Shown here piece after piece: positions 54,191 to 64,000 of a DNA stretch of 64,000 bases (its first letter is position 1; each line of letters opens with the position of its first letter). Made by a program: the position numbers and the translations under genes. The notes under the pieces are model-generated. The model was not told where the DNA came from, did not search any database, and worked only from the letters and a program-made list of their open reading frames with translations. The DNA is from Plotosus lineatus (taxonomy: Eukaryota > Chordata > Actinopteri > Siluriformes > Plotosidae), in contig CM045735.1 of assembly GCA_024760905.1 (NCBI GenBank), positions 32,093,249 through 32,157,248 on the forward strand, written 5' to 3'.

Positions 54191-54927
54191 CATGTTTTCT
54201 GCTTTTATTTGTTTTTTTTTTATGTTCTGTAAACCTGTGCAAAAAAATGTAACAATGTTCAGAGCTGCTTTTATTAATAACGTAAAAATAAATGAAACAA
54301 TATTTCCTGACCATCTGTGGAGTACTAGTGCATTCATTCACATGCATGTGCGCACTTTCCTGTGGAAGAAGCAGTATATTGTGTGTTGCTATCGATGTGT
54401 GCCTAAATTCGTTTCCAAATCTTGTTCAAGTCATTCTCAAATATATTGTTTAAACTGAGCAGCCCTTATGATAACAGAAAAAAATCAAGCTCTGTTTAAA
54501 GATTTAAAAAAAAGAGAGAAAATCAACAAGGGCAAATTAGAAAATAAATAAATAAATAAATTATTGAACACAGGGTCTCTGCTCGACTGGGTCTCTTTGC
54601 ACTGATCTACAGTGCTTCCTGGGAGTGTATAAAAGCCAGCGGAGCAACACTAATGAAAAGCAGCTCAGCTGTGGAGATTTTAAGCAGACTCTTGATTTAC
54701 ACTCGGAGCACACAGCTTAAAGATCCATGGATCCAATTCATAAAACATGTCAGAGTACTAGAGCTCATATGGCCAACATTTCTGGTTCCACGTCACTGTT
54801 ATGTTTTCTGTGAATTTTGAATCTTGTAGAGATGTTGTTGTTCATACGTATCATGTGACAATTCTGTCTTCAATTCATTGTGAAGGTTAATCAGAAAACA
54901 CATTCTTGGATAATGTAATGTAAAGTA
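54191..54927. other. No recognised gene
   Basis: AAAT tract at 54540-54563. Around 54600-54720 the words 'gtgtataaaagccagcg' (TATA-like) and 'aaaagcagctcagctgtgga' catch the eye, but I see no linked coding sequence. Confidence 0.4.
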
Positions 54928-55709
54928 CAGTAAAACCTCCGCTGACGAACGCTTAAGCTCACAAACTTTTCGCCTCAAGAACATTAAATTTGCGAGCATA
55001 TAGTCTCTGCTGACGAACTAGTTTTCGGCGGACGAATCAAACCACGCGGTCGAACAGCGCCACGGTGGCGGCCACGAGAAGCTGACGCACGCTCACGGCG
55101 TCCCAGTTCGTCACCCCCTTTCTTTGAATGCGGAAGTGGTTTGTGTTTGATAGACATTTTGGACCATATTGAGTGTACTTTTGCTATTATGGGACCGAAA
55201 AAGACCCACCACAGGCGGAGATCATTGAAAAACACGAACGAGGTGTGCGTTTGTGTGACTCAGCGTCCCAGTACCAGTACGCTAAGTCTACCACCATCCT
55301 TAAGAACAAGGAAGCTATTAAGGGTGCGTGTGTGGCTAAGGGTGTTTCCAAACAGTAGGCGTTTCCAAACACTCCTTCCAAACAGTAAGTCCCTCCCTCC
55401 CTCCTCCTCCCACTCCATTCCATCAAGCCATCAACTACCATCACAAAGGTAAATAAAACGACTTCATTATACAGTACAGTTTATTTCTTTAATTACAATA
55501 CAATAGCACATTTATTATACATAAAATAAGGTATATTTTTGTGTAGTTTTAAGGCTTATTTAGTAGAAAATTATGTTTTATGGGGACCTGGGAACGGATT
55601 ATTCTCATTTTAATGGTTTCTTATGGGAAATAAATGTTCGGAAGACGAACTTTTCGCCTTACACACACTTTCTGGGAACCAATTATGTTCGTGAGCAGAG
55701 GTATCACTG
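54928..55709 (+). mobile_element. Tigger-type element, internally deleted
   Basis: Bordered by TA on both sides. Left end CAGTAAAACCTCCGCTGACG; complement of the right end CAGTGATACCTCTGCTCACG. Subterminal 'cacaaacttttcgcct' recurs inverted near 55655. It carries the start of a CENP-B-like transposase (55173-55358) but not the DDE core, so it is a 0.8-kb deletion derivative. Confidence 0.87.
55173..55358 (+). pseudogene. Tigger/pogo transposase N-terminus (CENP-B-type helix-turn-helix), frameshifted
   Basis: This frame reads GTEKDPPQAEIIEKHERGVR, then LCDSASQYQYAKSTTILKNK, then EAIKGACVAKGVSKQ and a stop. The pattern I.kheqGvrv.dlA.qY.mskSTI.tILknKe.Ik is the first DNA-binding helix-turn-helix of Tigger/CENP-B-like transposases. 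The natural ATG (55189, MGPKK) is in another frame, so one base was lost just after it. No catalytic domain follows. Confidence 0.78.
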
Positions 55710-57687
55710 TATTGTAATACTGTATAAAATACATTATAATGGGTAATCTGTCTCGAAAAGCCACTCTGACTTCGGCCTTAATGCGGAGCGCAGTATGACA
55801 TTAACAAGTCGATGGTTATTAAATGGTCTTATTCTTAGTACTGTTGAATTCAACTCCTATCAGAATGTGCAGGGAACTGTTTATGCAGAAGTGACGTCAA
55901 ACCCAGATACAACACATACACTGAATACCTTGTGCGTCACTAATCAGATATCATATTTTAGCTTTGGATCAACCTGATGTCATTTAGCATAATAGGAATT
56001 AGGAAATTATGAGTACATCTAGTTGTGGTTCAAGTAAAAAAAAAAAAAAATGTAATTTCGTATTAACCAATGAGAGTAGGCCAAAGTGTTTCACCTTGGG
56101 GGTTTTTAAGATGGTGCACAGGGGTCAGGTGCAAGATTCACTCCTGAAACTAACTTCCTTTATTACCATTTGTGTGAGCAACGTGGAGGGTACTGTGAAA
56201 CACCAATTTTTGTTTCACAGGAAATTGTGTGTGTTTGCATATCTGCATTCTGGTAAGTTACTCCGTATCGTGTGAGATATATATTGTTCATATTATTATT
56301 ATTATTATTATTAATAGACATTTGAAAACACATGTAAATTGGACTAAAGTAAACTAATATTACTGGTCTCACTGCATTAACATGTATAGAAAATTTCCAA
56401 TAAGTCTAACGCCAGGATCTAATTAAATAATTAGAATTTCAACATCTTCAAGTTAGACACAGCATGCGTGTGTCTGAAAACTCAGACGTAAGTTTTTAAA
56501 TTCAAATTTCTCTACATGGTAACTAATGTTCTGACAGTAGTTATGTTATGAGTGGTATGAGCTCGAACATGACATTCAGGTAACACAACATAACCTATTC
56601 TACAACAACAAGGATCTGACATGATATATGTGCCACGGAAATGTAAGTGAACATGTGAGTGCACTCCCACCAGTCATTGCTTAGGCTTGACTAGACTAAA
56701 TTTTCGGGGGTTCCTTGCTTATCCTGGAACCTTTGTTATAGATAAATGAGCTCGCGGATATGATTGATTAGAAATGAAGTATATACCATTTCGTTTACTA
56801 ATACAAAATGTTTTTTTTTCAAGAAAGCACATCAAATCTTATGTGCATACCGATTTTTATTAGATATGTACTGTAGTCCTGTATTAAATATGTACTGCTT
56901 GTACTATCAAAATAGTTCTGACTTCCCAAGACTTCTGAAGGTGGGCTGTATTATCTGGTAGCAAGATATTAGTAGCAAATCCTTTAAATCCTGGCAGCTG
57001 CAAGCTGAAGCCTCCATGGATTTCACTTGTTTGTCCAGCACATCAAATAGATACTCGATCGAAATAAGATGTGGGGAATTTAGAGTCCACATCTTTGACA
57101 GGTTTCTCAAATCACTCTTAAACTATAGATTTTTTTTTTTTTTTCCATGGGGCTTACGCTAATAATGGTAGTATTACTGAGTGTCATAAACAAAAGCCAG
57201 TGGAGTATTTTGGTGTTCATGTAGAGACATTACTGGCTCCCATTCATGTTGCAGCAAGTGACAAAATGGAAATTCTGTATTTAAATAAATTTTTTTTCTG
57301 AAGATATTGGTGGTAAAAGTTACTTTTGAAATTAAAACAGAATACATACTGTACATTTACGGTCATCATTCTGACTGTATGACACCAACTGTAGCAAACT
57401 CTAAGATCGAAATAGCTTAGCAAACAGCATATATAGCAAAATAGCATATAATTGGTATTAACTTCAACAAATAATAATTAATGCATAATAAGCCATATGG
57501 TGGCACAAAAAATTAAGTTATGGGACTGGTACTTTTTTATTTTTAACAAGGATTAAAAATGTATATTATTCCACCATTAGTTTGGGAGTCTATGATGACC
57601 CATACAGCACTTTGTAGTAACTTATGAAATTTGGCACAGTAATAAAGAAGAATCTCAATTACCTACAGAGAAATACGACGCATTTAC
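55710..57687. other. 2 kb with no supported gene
   Basis: Contains an A-run (56036-56050), an ATT tract (56294-56313) and T-runs (56810, 57130). I found no repeat-family match that I can name. Short open frames lack motifs. Confidence 0.45.
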
Positions 57688-58040
57688 GCACTCACTCACT
57701 GATTTGTTGAACTGCTTAATCCTATTAGGGTCACAGAGTCTTCAGCCTATTTCAGCCTAAACTGGGCAGAGGCCCTGTTCATCATGCATGGGTTTTTCAG
57801 CCCAGGGAAAGCGCAGACACAACCATAATCATTTACATTTAAGAGCAATTTTGGAGCAGCCAATTCGTCAAACGTGCATGTGTTTGGACTGTGAGAAGCA
57901 ATTGCCCTACCTTCAAGAAACCGACGCAAGCACAAGCAGAATATACACATGCCAGACATAGCCACCCTTGCTGAACATTGGACCTGAACCCAGGAATTTC
58001 ATACTGGGAGTTGGTCTTGCTAAACATTACACTACCATGC
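57688..58040 (-). mobile_element. SINE-A, diverged, long
   Basis: 'ctgcttaatcctattagggt', 'ttggagcagccaattcgtca', 'gtttggactgtgagaagcaa', 'agaaaccgacgcaagcacaa', 'ggacctgaacccaggaattt' and 'aacattacactaccatgcca'. Confidence 0.78.
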
Positions 58041-58261
58041 CATCCAGAGAAACGTTCATGTACACCATCAAGCACTAGAGTAAATCTGGACATATTTTCA
58101 TTTAAAATTTCTTGAGGGAATGATACAGAAACAGAATTCCTCTTTCATCTGATCAGGTTGTATCAAGTTAAACAGATGCCATGTTTTTCCCCAATGTGGG
58201 CTCAGTGGCTTCTTCCGGGATGAAGGAATACATTCAAAATGAGCCTCCCTGTACCTTAATC

Positions 58262-58540
58262 ACAACTTGAATCTATGTTTTTAGTTCTGCTGATGCTGGG
58301 TGCAAGTTGAACAGCTCACCAGGCCAACTCGCTCGATTTTTCACACCCATACCTAGAGGCAATTTGGAACAGTCAGTTAGCCTCATGTGCATTTCTTTGG
58401 ACCATGGGAAGAAAGCGGATTACCCGAAGAAAATGCAAACAAGCACGGGAGGAGAATGTTAGCTCCACGCAGAAATGCCCTCACAGGACTCAATCCGGGA
58501 CCTTCTAAGAGTGAGGCAGACACCACCATGCCATCAACTG
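58262..58540 (-). mobile_element. SINE-A, tail shortened
   Basis: 'agctcaccaggccaactcgc', 'gaggcaatttggaacagtca', 'ggaccatgggaagaaagcgg', 'tgttagctccacgcagaaat' and 'cttctaagagtgaggcagac'. Confidence 0.78.
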
Positions 58541-58612
58541 CCCACTAATGAACCTTAATCGTGACAGTGAAGATCCTCAAGTTTATAATTATTGGTTGTT
58601 GTTTCTGGAATA

Positions 58613-58745
58613 CAGACACTCCCCGACTTACGTTCATCCAAAGTACCCCTCGCTGGACATCACCACCTACTGACTAAAATACTTACTCTGTGATGTCGCA
58701 CCATAGAACAACCCACCTGAGGAGCCGTACGCACCGACTTTGTGT
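58613..58745 (+). mobile_element. Tig-C-like left end fragment
   Basis: After TA: CAGACACTCCCCGACTTACG, then 'ttcatccaaagtacccctcg', which diverges from the other copies. A second Tig-C start follows immediately at 58747. Confidence 0.6.
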
Positions 58746-58746
58746 A

Positions 58747-59602
58747 CAGACGTTCCCTAACTTGCCTTTTTAATTGGTTCCGGACGGCCGAACGTAAGTT
58801 GAAAGTGAACGTAAGTTGTTACAGTGACGTATGACGTGTGACGTATGACGTTCATACTGTACTATACATCCATAAATACCATTACCGTATCTCATAAAAC
58901 ACCCATAAATCAATTATTATAAACATAACATTGTAAAATAATATCAAATATATCAAATAATATCAACATTAATTTCAAACAAGTCACTTATTTATACCGA
59001 GCCACTTTACATGAAGCTTAAAACAGCCAATGAACGCTTACAATATGTGAGGCACTCAATACCGAAAGTAGTGTATTTGCGAAAGCAGTGTACTTGCTGT
59101 GGGTTATGCAGACTTCCGGTCTTTCAAGTGCACAAGAGTGTTGTTGAACTTGTTTAGAACACAGCCTGCACTGATATGAATCCCAGGAAAGCAGCGAATT
59201 CTTTCTTTTGTGTAAGTAGGTAAACTTTATTCAAGAGATGCACACAAAGAACAAGTACAAATCCGAATGAATATTAATATAAAAATAAGTCTACACTCTT
59301 AGGATTCTGCTAAAATATAATAAATATCTGTAATTGTTCTGTAATTTGTGGATTCGAGTTTCCATTCATTTTACAACTCTCTTTGCTTAACTGAGTATGC
59401 ATGGTAGATTGTGCCGATCTGAGGAGATAGTTAATTCATCTCTGTGTATGAGACTTGCACCCATGCTAGTAGGCTTACACTTCCGACCAACCGTATTTGC
59501 TTAGGGTTACAAAAGGCCGCAAAACAGTGTAAACACAAAGATCACAGAGACGATGTCTTAACACAAGGGTAACACGCTATATAAATGAGACATTATTTAT
59601 AT

Positions 59603-59700
<98 letters not shown>

Positions 59701-59795
59701 GTCTGTAGTTTGTAAACAATGAATGCAGCATCACTGTGTCATTACGTTCAGCGTACTACGAAGGTACATCAAAACTCAAAATTTGACTGTTTTTC
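58747..59795 (+). mobile_element. Tig-C copy 2
   Basis: Begins CAGACGTTCCCTAACTTGCC, 'ggttccggacggccgaacgt', then 'catactgtactatacatcca' through 'aatatgtgaggcactcaata' as in copy 1. About 440 bases absent from copy 1 follow (59150-59590), then the TA microsatellite (59606-59697) and the shared right block ('gtaaacaatgaatgcagca', 'gcgtactacgaaggtaca', 'actcaaaatttgact'). A right terminal repeat is not evident. Confidence 0.72.
59606..59697. repeat. TA microsatellite inside Tig-C
   Basis: About 45 TA units with one interruption. The equivalent TA tract of copy 1 is the site of the Tc1 insertion. Confidence 0.97.
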
Positions 59796-59817
59796 AAAAA
59801 AATAAATAAATAAATAA

Positions 59818-59848
<31 letters not shown>

Positions 59849-59851
<3 letters not shown>

Positions 59852-60842
59852 CTTTTCCTTTAAGCTTTTCCCTTCAGGGGTCGCCACAGTGAATCATCTG
59901 TCTCCATCTCACCCTATCCTTTGCATCTTCTTCTCTTACAACAACGACCTTCATGTCCTCCTTAACCACATCCATGAATCGTCTCTTTTGTCTTCCTCTA
60001 GGCCTTCTGCCTGGTAGTTCCAGCCTCAGCATCCTATTACCAATATACTCACTATCCCTCCTCTGTACATGTCCAAACCATCTCAATCTCGCCTCTCTGA
60101 CTTTGTCTCCAAAACGTCTTACATGTGCTGTCCATCTGATGTGCTCATTCCTGATCCTATCCATCCTCGTTACTCCCAAAGAGAACCTCAACATTTTCAT
60201 CTCTGCTACCTCCAGCTCCGCCTCTTGTCTTTTCCCCAGGGCCACTGTTTCTAAACCATACAACATCATTGGCCTCAACACCGTCTTGTACACTTTTCCT
60301 TTCATTCTTGTCGATACCCTCTTATCACACATCACACCGGACACTTTTCTCCAACCATTCCAACCTGCCTGCACACACTTCTTCACCTCTTCTAACCCTG
60401 CCCCTAAATTTCTAGCCTTGCTACCTTTCCACCTGGTCTCCTGAACACACAGTATGTCCACCTTCCTCCTCTGCATCATGTCAGACAGCTCTCTACCTTT
60501 TCCTTTCATAGTTCCAACATTCAAAGTCCCTACTGTCAGTCCCAGACTCATGCTTTTCCTCTTCTCTCTCTGCCGACGGACATGCCTCCCGCCTCTCCTT
60601 CGACGTCTTCGACCAACAGTAGTCCAATTTCCACTAGCACCCTGTTGGTTAACAGCACTGATGGCAGTCGTTGTTAACCCGGGCCTTGATCGATTCGGTA
60701 TGTCATTCTTTCTTGTGATTCGCATATATTATTTGGCATTTGTTCATTTGTTTTACGCCGGATGCCCTTCCTGACGCAACCCTCTGCATTTATCTGGGCT
60801 TGGGACCAGCATGAGGGAGATACCCTGGTTTGTGCCCCCCCA
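59849..60842 (-). mobile_element. RTE-like LINE with internal deletion (about 1 kb)
   Basis: On the minus strand the 5' end carries 'gtttgcgtcagg'-type text: plus 'ccggatgcccttcctgacgc' and 'gggcttgggaccagcatgag'. The 3' end is plus 'tttaagcttttcccttcagg' and 'ggtcgccacagtgaatcatc', joined to a TA/AAAT simple tail at 59818-59850. A full RTE-type LINE is about 3 kb or more, so most of the endonuclease and RT is absent. The clade assignment rests on protein style and tail and is moderately certain. Confidence 0.78.
59874..60725 (-). CDS. Chimeric LINE open frame: endonuclease start fused in frame to RT C-terminus
   Basis: 283 codons with no stop. Residues 1-57 are a basic leader rich in R (VGRRRRRRGGRHVRRQREKR). 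Residues ~60-105 read LTVGTLNVGTMKGKGRELSD and RKVDILCVQETRWKGSKARN, the first motifs of the APE endonuclease (N of TLNVGT, E of QETRW). From about residue 110 the protein is the RT thumb and C-terminus: MKGKVYKTVLRPMMLYGLE, REARLRWFGHVQRRDSEYIG, RRPRGRQKRRFMDVVKEDMK, RVRWRQMIHCGDP. All RT catalytic motifs are missing, so it cannot reverse transcribe. An intact frame over a deletion junction is unusual for a dead LINE. Whether it is translated is unknown. The start is the first ATG (MRITRKNDIPNR). Confidence 0.75.
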   Translation of the reverse strand: MRITRKNDIPNRSRPGLTTTAISAVNQQGASGNWTTVGRRRRRRGGRHVRRQREKRKSMSLGLTVGTLNVGTMKGKGRELSDMMQRRKVDILCVQETRWKGSKARNLGAGLEEVKKCVQAGWNGWRKVSGVMCDKRVSTRMKGKVYKTVLRPMMLYGLETVALGKRQEAELEVAEMKMLRFSLGVTRMDRIRNEHIRWTAHVRRFGDKVREARLRWFGHVQRRDSEYIGNRMLRLELPGRRPRGRQKRRFMDVVKEDMKVVVVREEDAKDRVRWRQMIHCGDP

Positions 60843-60952
60843 CGGCTGCATTAATATAAATATATATATATATAAAACACAAGTCACCAACATATGGTGT
60901 GCCTTCTGCTTAGTATTTTGTGTACTGTACATGTTCCAAAATTGACTACCAA

Positions 60953-60954
<2 letters not shown>

Positions 60955-61039
<85 letters not shown>

Positions 61040-61050
61040 ACACACTCACC
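60955..61050. repeat. TC-CA compound microsatellite
   Basis: About 25 TC units then about 20 CA units. Confidence 0.97.
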
Positions 61051-61639
61051 TTGTATATGTGCTATCGATTGTTTCAGTACAATGATGAAAAGGTTTAATG
61101 GAATATGGGAAACAATCAATTACCCTCACACACAGTATGCAGTTATAAACTGCCTACAGCTAAATAAAGCAGTCACATCACTTCATGTTATGATGATTAC
61201 ATCTGTCAAAAAATTATTTGTTTGAGTCACAATGTTAGCGTGCATTATAGAGGTTTATGTTAAGCAGTATTGCAACACATGGTAAACGCTCTTGTATTTC
61301 TTGTTTTATGGCACTATGGTTATGGTTTCTATTGTGCTTTTGACCATTTATTTGTCTTTTAATTGAATAAAAAGACGTATATCTTCGCAAATATTGTGCT
61401 GCATTATAAATGAAAGCAGATAATAGGCAGTATACTAAAGATGATTAACTCTGATCACTAAAACTCCCCGCTATTCACCAGAAGGTTCCTGCGTAGTCAT
61501 CTATCTGTCATGTGACAATATCTGTCCTCATTATAAGTCATCATTGAAGATTGGGAATTCTTTGGTTGGCAAAAGAACAGTGTGATGCCTTGAATTAAGC
61601 AGACAATAAAAGGTGATGGAAAAGCCCCTACAAGACTGT
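61051..61639. other. No recognised feature
   Basis: AT-rich spacer. Confidence 0.4.
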
Positions 61640-61945
61640 GATTGTGCGATTAAAGAGCATGTCTGCCTCACAGCAAGAAGGTCCTGGGTATTCCATTCCT
61701 GGGCTTATGTGTTTTAAGTGGAGTTTTCCTGTCCTTGCAATGGTTTCCTTCAGGTACTCTGGTTTCCTCCCATAGTCCAAAGACATGCACATTTGGTCAA
61801 CTGGCTGTTTCAAATTGATTCTAAGTGTGAGTGTGAATGGATGGTTGCTGGCCATGTGATGGTTTAGTGAGCAGTTCAGGGAGTAGCACCACTGTTAGCT
61901 GAGATAGACCACAGCAGCTTGGCAAATGAATAAGTGAGATTAAAT
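61640..61945 (+). mobile_element. SINE-A, tail shortened
   Basis: 'tgcctcacagcaagaaggtc', 'ctctggtttcctcccatagt', 'gagtgtgaatggatggttgc', 'tagctgagatagaccaca'. The GACCCTAATTAGG part is deleted. Confidence 0.8.
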
Positions 61946-62394
61946 AGATGAATTAAGGCCTACTACACTGAATTATGTACTCAAATTGTTGGAAGTGTGA
62001 TATAAAGGCATGTTCTCTGTACATTCTAATCTTTAGTGTGTGTAATTCATAATATTCTAAATCAAATTCCAAATCTGGACCATAGGCACATAATTGAATG
62101 TGCTCTGTGGGAGGGAAGGATGACACACTGTCTCAGTGACCCTCCAGCCAATCATGGATGTTTGTGAACTCCTGTATGCAGACAAGGGTGGATAGTATGC
62201 CCACAAAGTAAAAAAAAAAAAAATGGCCAAATGAAGCTGGATAACTCCACCTGTCTCTGAGGATGCATGTGCTTGCTTTCAACTTCACTGATTGGTAGCT
62301 GTCATGTGATTAATGAGGGACGACTGAAGGACAGGAACATGACAGGTGAAGAAACTGGAGAGAAAATGTGGGGGAAAGATTTGGAAAATACATT

Positions 62395-62395
<1 letters not shown>
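61946..62395. other. No recognised gene
   Basis: 62100-62205 resembles 53870-53980 weakly. A-run at 62211-62223. Confidence 0.4.

Positions 62396-62459
<64 letters not shown>
62396..62459. repeat. GT microsatellite
   Basis: About 29 GT units ending in GCGCGTGCGC. Confidence 0.97.
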
Positions 62460-62461
62460 TG

Positions 62462-62775
62462 CGCAAGGTGCTCGATTGCTGCTCCCAAGGTTGGGGTTCA
62501 AGCCCCACCGTCAACGGCTGTCATTAACACCCACGTCCCCCCCTCCGTGCAGTCCACTAGGCCACCGTGTATCTCACTGTCCATGGTATGAAGCATGCAA
62601 AACACATACCAGTGTTGACCCCCGACAAGAGTAGGCTGCATAGCCATCAGCATGCTTCTGCCCTGCGATTGGCCTGGTGAGCTGTCCAGGGCATACTCTG
62701 TCCTTGTGAACAGTTGGCTGAGATGAGCCCCAACCTCCCCTCAAGCCCAATTAGGATTAAGCGTTTACAAAAAGT
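62462..62775 (+). mobile_element. SINE-B, start of head lost at the microsatellite
   Basis: Begins 'caaggtgctcgattgctgct', 'ggttggggttcaagccccac' (B box), then 'gagtaggctgcatagccatc', 'ggtgagctgtccagggcata' and 'cccaattaggattaagcg'. Confidence 0.83.
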
Positions 62776-62975
62776 GTGTGTGCTTTTACTAAATGGTATG
62801 TAACATTCTGATTGTGATTCTGATAAGCCATACGTGTATTGTGTTTTCTCAGAAGTGATTTGCATAAAGGCTTTGTTAAATTATGTATGTGGACTGCAAA
62901 ATACATTAAATTACCTACAGAAGTAATTAGTGAACAACAAATCAAAAACACAGCAGCAATCAGAAATCAGAGAAA

Positions 62976-63056
<81 letters not shown>

Positions 63057-63302
63057 AACCCTAAAGTACACCAGCATAAACAGAAAGAGATTAAAATTAA
63101 ATCAGAATTGACGGAGTCGTTCCTTCTGAACATTGCAGGCTTGTTTTTAACTGTATGTCGCATGAATAAATTTCTAATTACTTTCAGCCCTTATTTTCTG
63201 TTGCAATTATTTTCTCTTAATTTCTTGCATTTTATGGTTTTTCTGTGGTGTTTTTAATTTGATGTTCCTGAAAGGTTGATTTTTCTCAAATTTTATATTG
63301 TT
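62776..63302. other. No gene; CA microsatellite
   Basis: CA repeat of about 37 units at 62979-63052. The remainder is AT-rich. Confidence 0.6.
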
Positions 63303-63602
63303 CATTCATTCATTTTCTGAACCGCTTAATTCTAATTAGTTGCGGGGAGGCTGGTGCCCATCTCGGCCGACTCTGGTCGAGGGCGGTGTAAACCCTCAAC
63401 AGTTCGCCAGGCCATCACAGGGCCAACACTCACACACTCACATTCATACTCACACCTAGAGGTGATTTGGAAAAAGCCAATTAACCTACTGGGAATATTT
63501 TTGGACTGTGCGAGGACACCAGAGTACCCGGAGGAAACCACCGCAAGCACGGGGAGAACATGAAAACTGCACAGAAACAACCGAGCTGGGAATCGAACCG
63601 AG
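63303..63602 (-). mobile_element. SINE-A, full length, well preserved
   Basis: A CATTCATT tail, 'ctgaaccgcttaattctaat', 'ctcggccgactctggtcgag', 'ggccaacactcacacactca', 'ggaggaaaccaccgcaagca', and B-box complement 'gggaatcgaaccgagg'. The first ~20 bases of the head are replaced by AT-rich sequence. Confidence 0.87.
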
Positions 63603-63887
63603 GTTTTATATTGTGAATTCTGTAATTACGTTAATTACTGCAAAGACACTTGGAATTGTATGATCTTTCCATGCTAGCTTTCTGAATGATTCTGGAGATC
63701 ACTGGAAGTACTTGCCGCTGTTCCCATGGAAACTGCACTGCAATGCAGGGAGAAACAGGATCCGAACAATTACGAACACCTGATATTTGCACAATCTGTT
63801 CTGCTTGATCCTCCCCCATAGCTAATAGGAACTAAATTATTTGGGACTTTAGACTTCTTACTATAAATTTCTCCTGTTGGACCCTGT

Positions 63888-63924
<37 letters not shown>

Positions 63925-63964
63925 CATTCACTTGCATCTTTGCATGAAATAATTTGCAGACTAT

Positions 63965-64000
<36 letters not shown>
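63603..64000. other. No gene; A-homopolymer and TA repeat at the window end
   Basis: An A-run of about 33 bases at 63891-63923 and a TA microsatellite from 63967 that runs off the end of the window. Confidence 0.6.

Noticed and set aside
54600..54720. Promoter of a host gene (TATA-like 'gtataaaagccagc')
   Set aside because: No downstream coding sequence, splice signal or CpG-rich context supports it.
59953..60444. 163-codon plus-strand open frame
   Set aside because: Antisense to the chimeric LINE frame; no motif of its own.

Overview
The window looks like intergenic or intronic DNA from a ray-finned fish, most likely a teleost. I see no host gene in it. The evidence is the repeat content: tRNA-headed SINEs of types common in teleosts, an L2-type LINE ending in an ATCTT-repeat tail, Tc1/mariner elements known across teleosts (and lampreys), RTE-like LINE debris, hAT and Tigger/pogo-type DNA transposons, and very dense CA/GT, GA/TC, AAT and ATC microsatellites. 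I can place the class but not the species. No long host-like coding frame, splice pattern, tRNA/rRNA gene or CRISPR array is visible. Every long open frame with recognisable content belongs to a transposon.

Layout. 0-9.4 kb: SINEs, a polypurine block (3.7-4.2 kb), and two SINE copies each split by a hAT element (6024-7492 and 8447-9247). 9.9-16.3 kb: microsatellites, two minus-strand copies of one LINE family with ATC-repeat tails, and a foldback element. 17.2-20.0 kb: a 2.8-kb DNA element (family Tig-A) with long internal inverted arms, carrying L2 LINE pieces. 22.6-23.4 kb: a solo LTR with a perfect 5-bp target duplication beside a third LINE tail. 25.6-29 kb: a Tc1-like end and more SINEs. 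29.8-32.1 kb: a Tc1 element with a damaged transposase inserted in the TA-repeat of another element (Tig-C). 32.5-34.9 kb: a decayed plus-strand LINE with a Cys-rich C-terminus. 36-46 kb: SINEs and microsatellites, including a TC...GA inverted tract and a non-autonomous hAT at 41.2 kb. 46.8-49.1 kb: a Tc1/mariner relic with another element nested in its transposase. 49.1-51.5 kb: nested Tigger-like termini, including a second Tig-A copy. 51.9-55.7 kb: SINEs, a minimal RTE derivative, and a Tigger with a CENP-B-like relic. 58.6-60.8 kb: a second Tig-C copy and an internally deleted RTE-type LINE that keeps an intact 283-codon chimeric frame. The window ends in SINEs and simple repeats.

How the parts relate. 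The two most abundant SINE families (called SINE-A and SINE-B here) have different tRNA-like heads but the same roughly 120-bp 3' half, which suggests a shared LINE partner. Relative ages can be read from nesting: SINE-A before hAT; SINE-B before SINE-E; Tig-C before Tc1; Tc1-like relic before its nested element; Tig-A before or together with L2. Family names SINE-A to -F, Tig-A/C/D/E, LINE-N and LINE-Z are local labels only. All boundaries were read by eye and may be off by a few bases to tens of bases where no target duplication is quoted.
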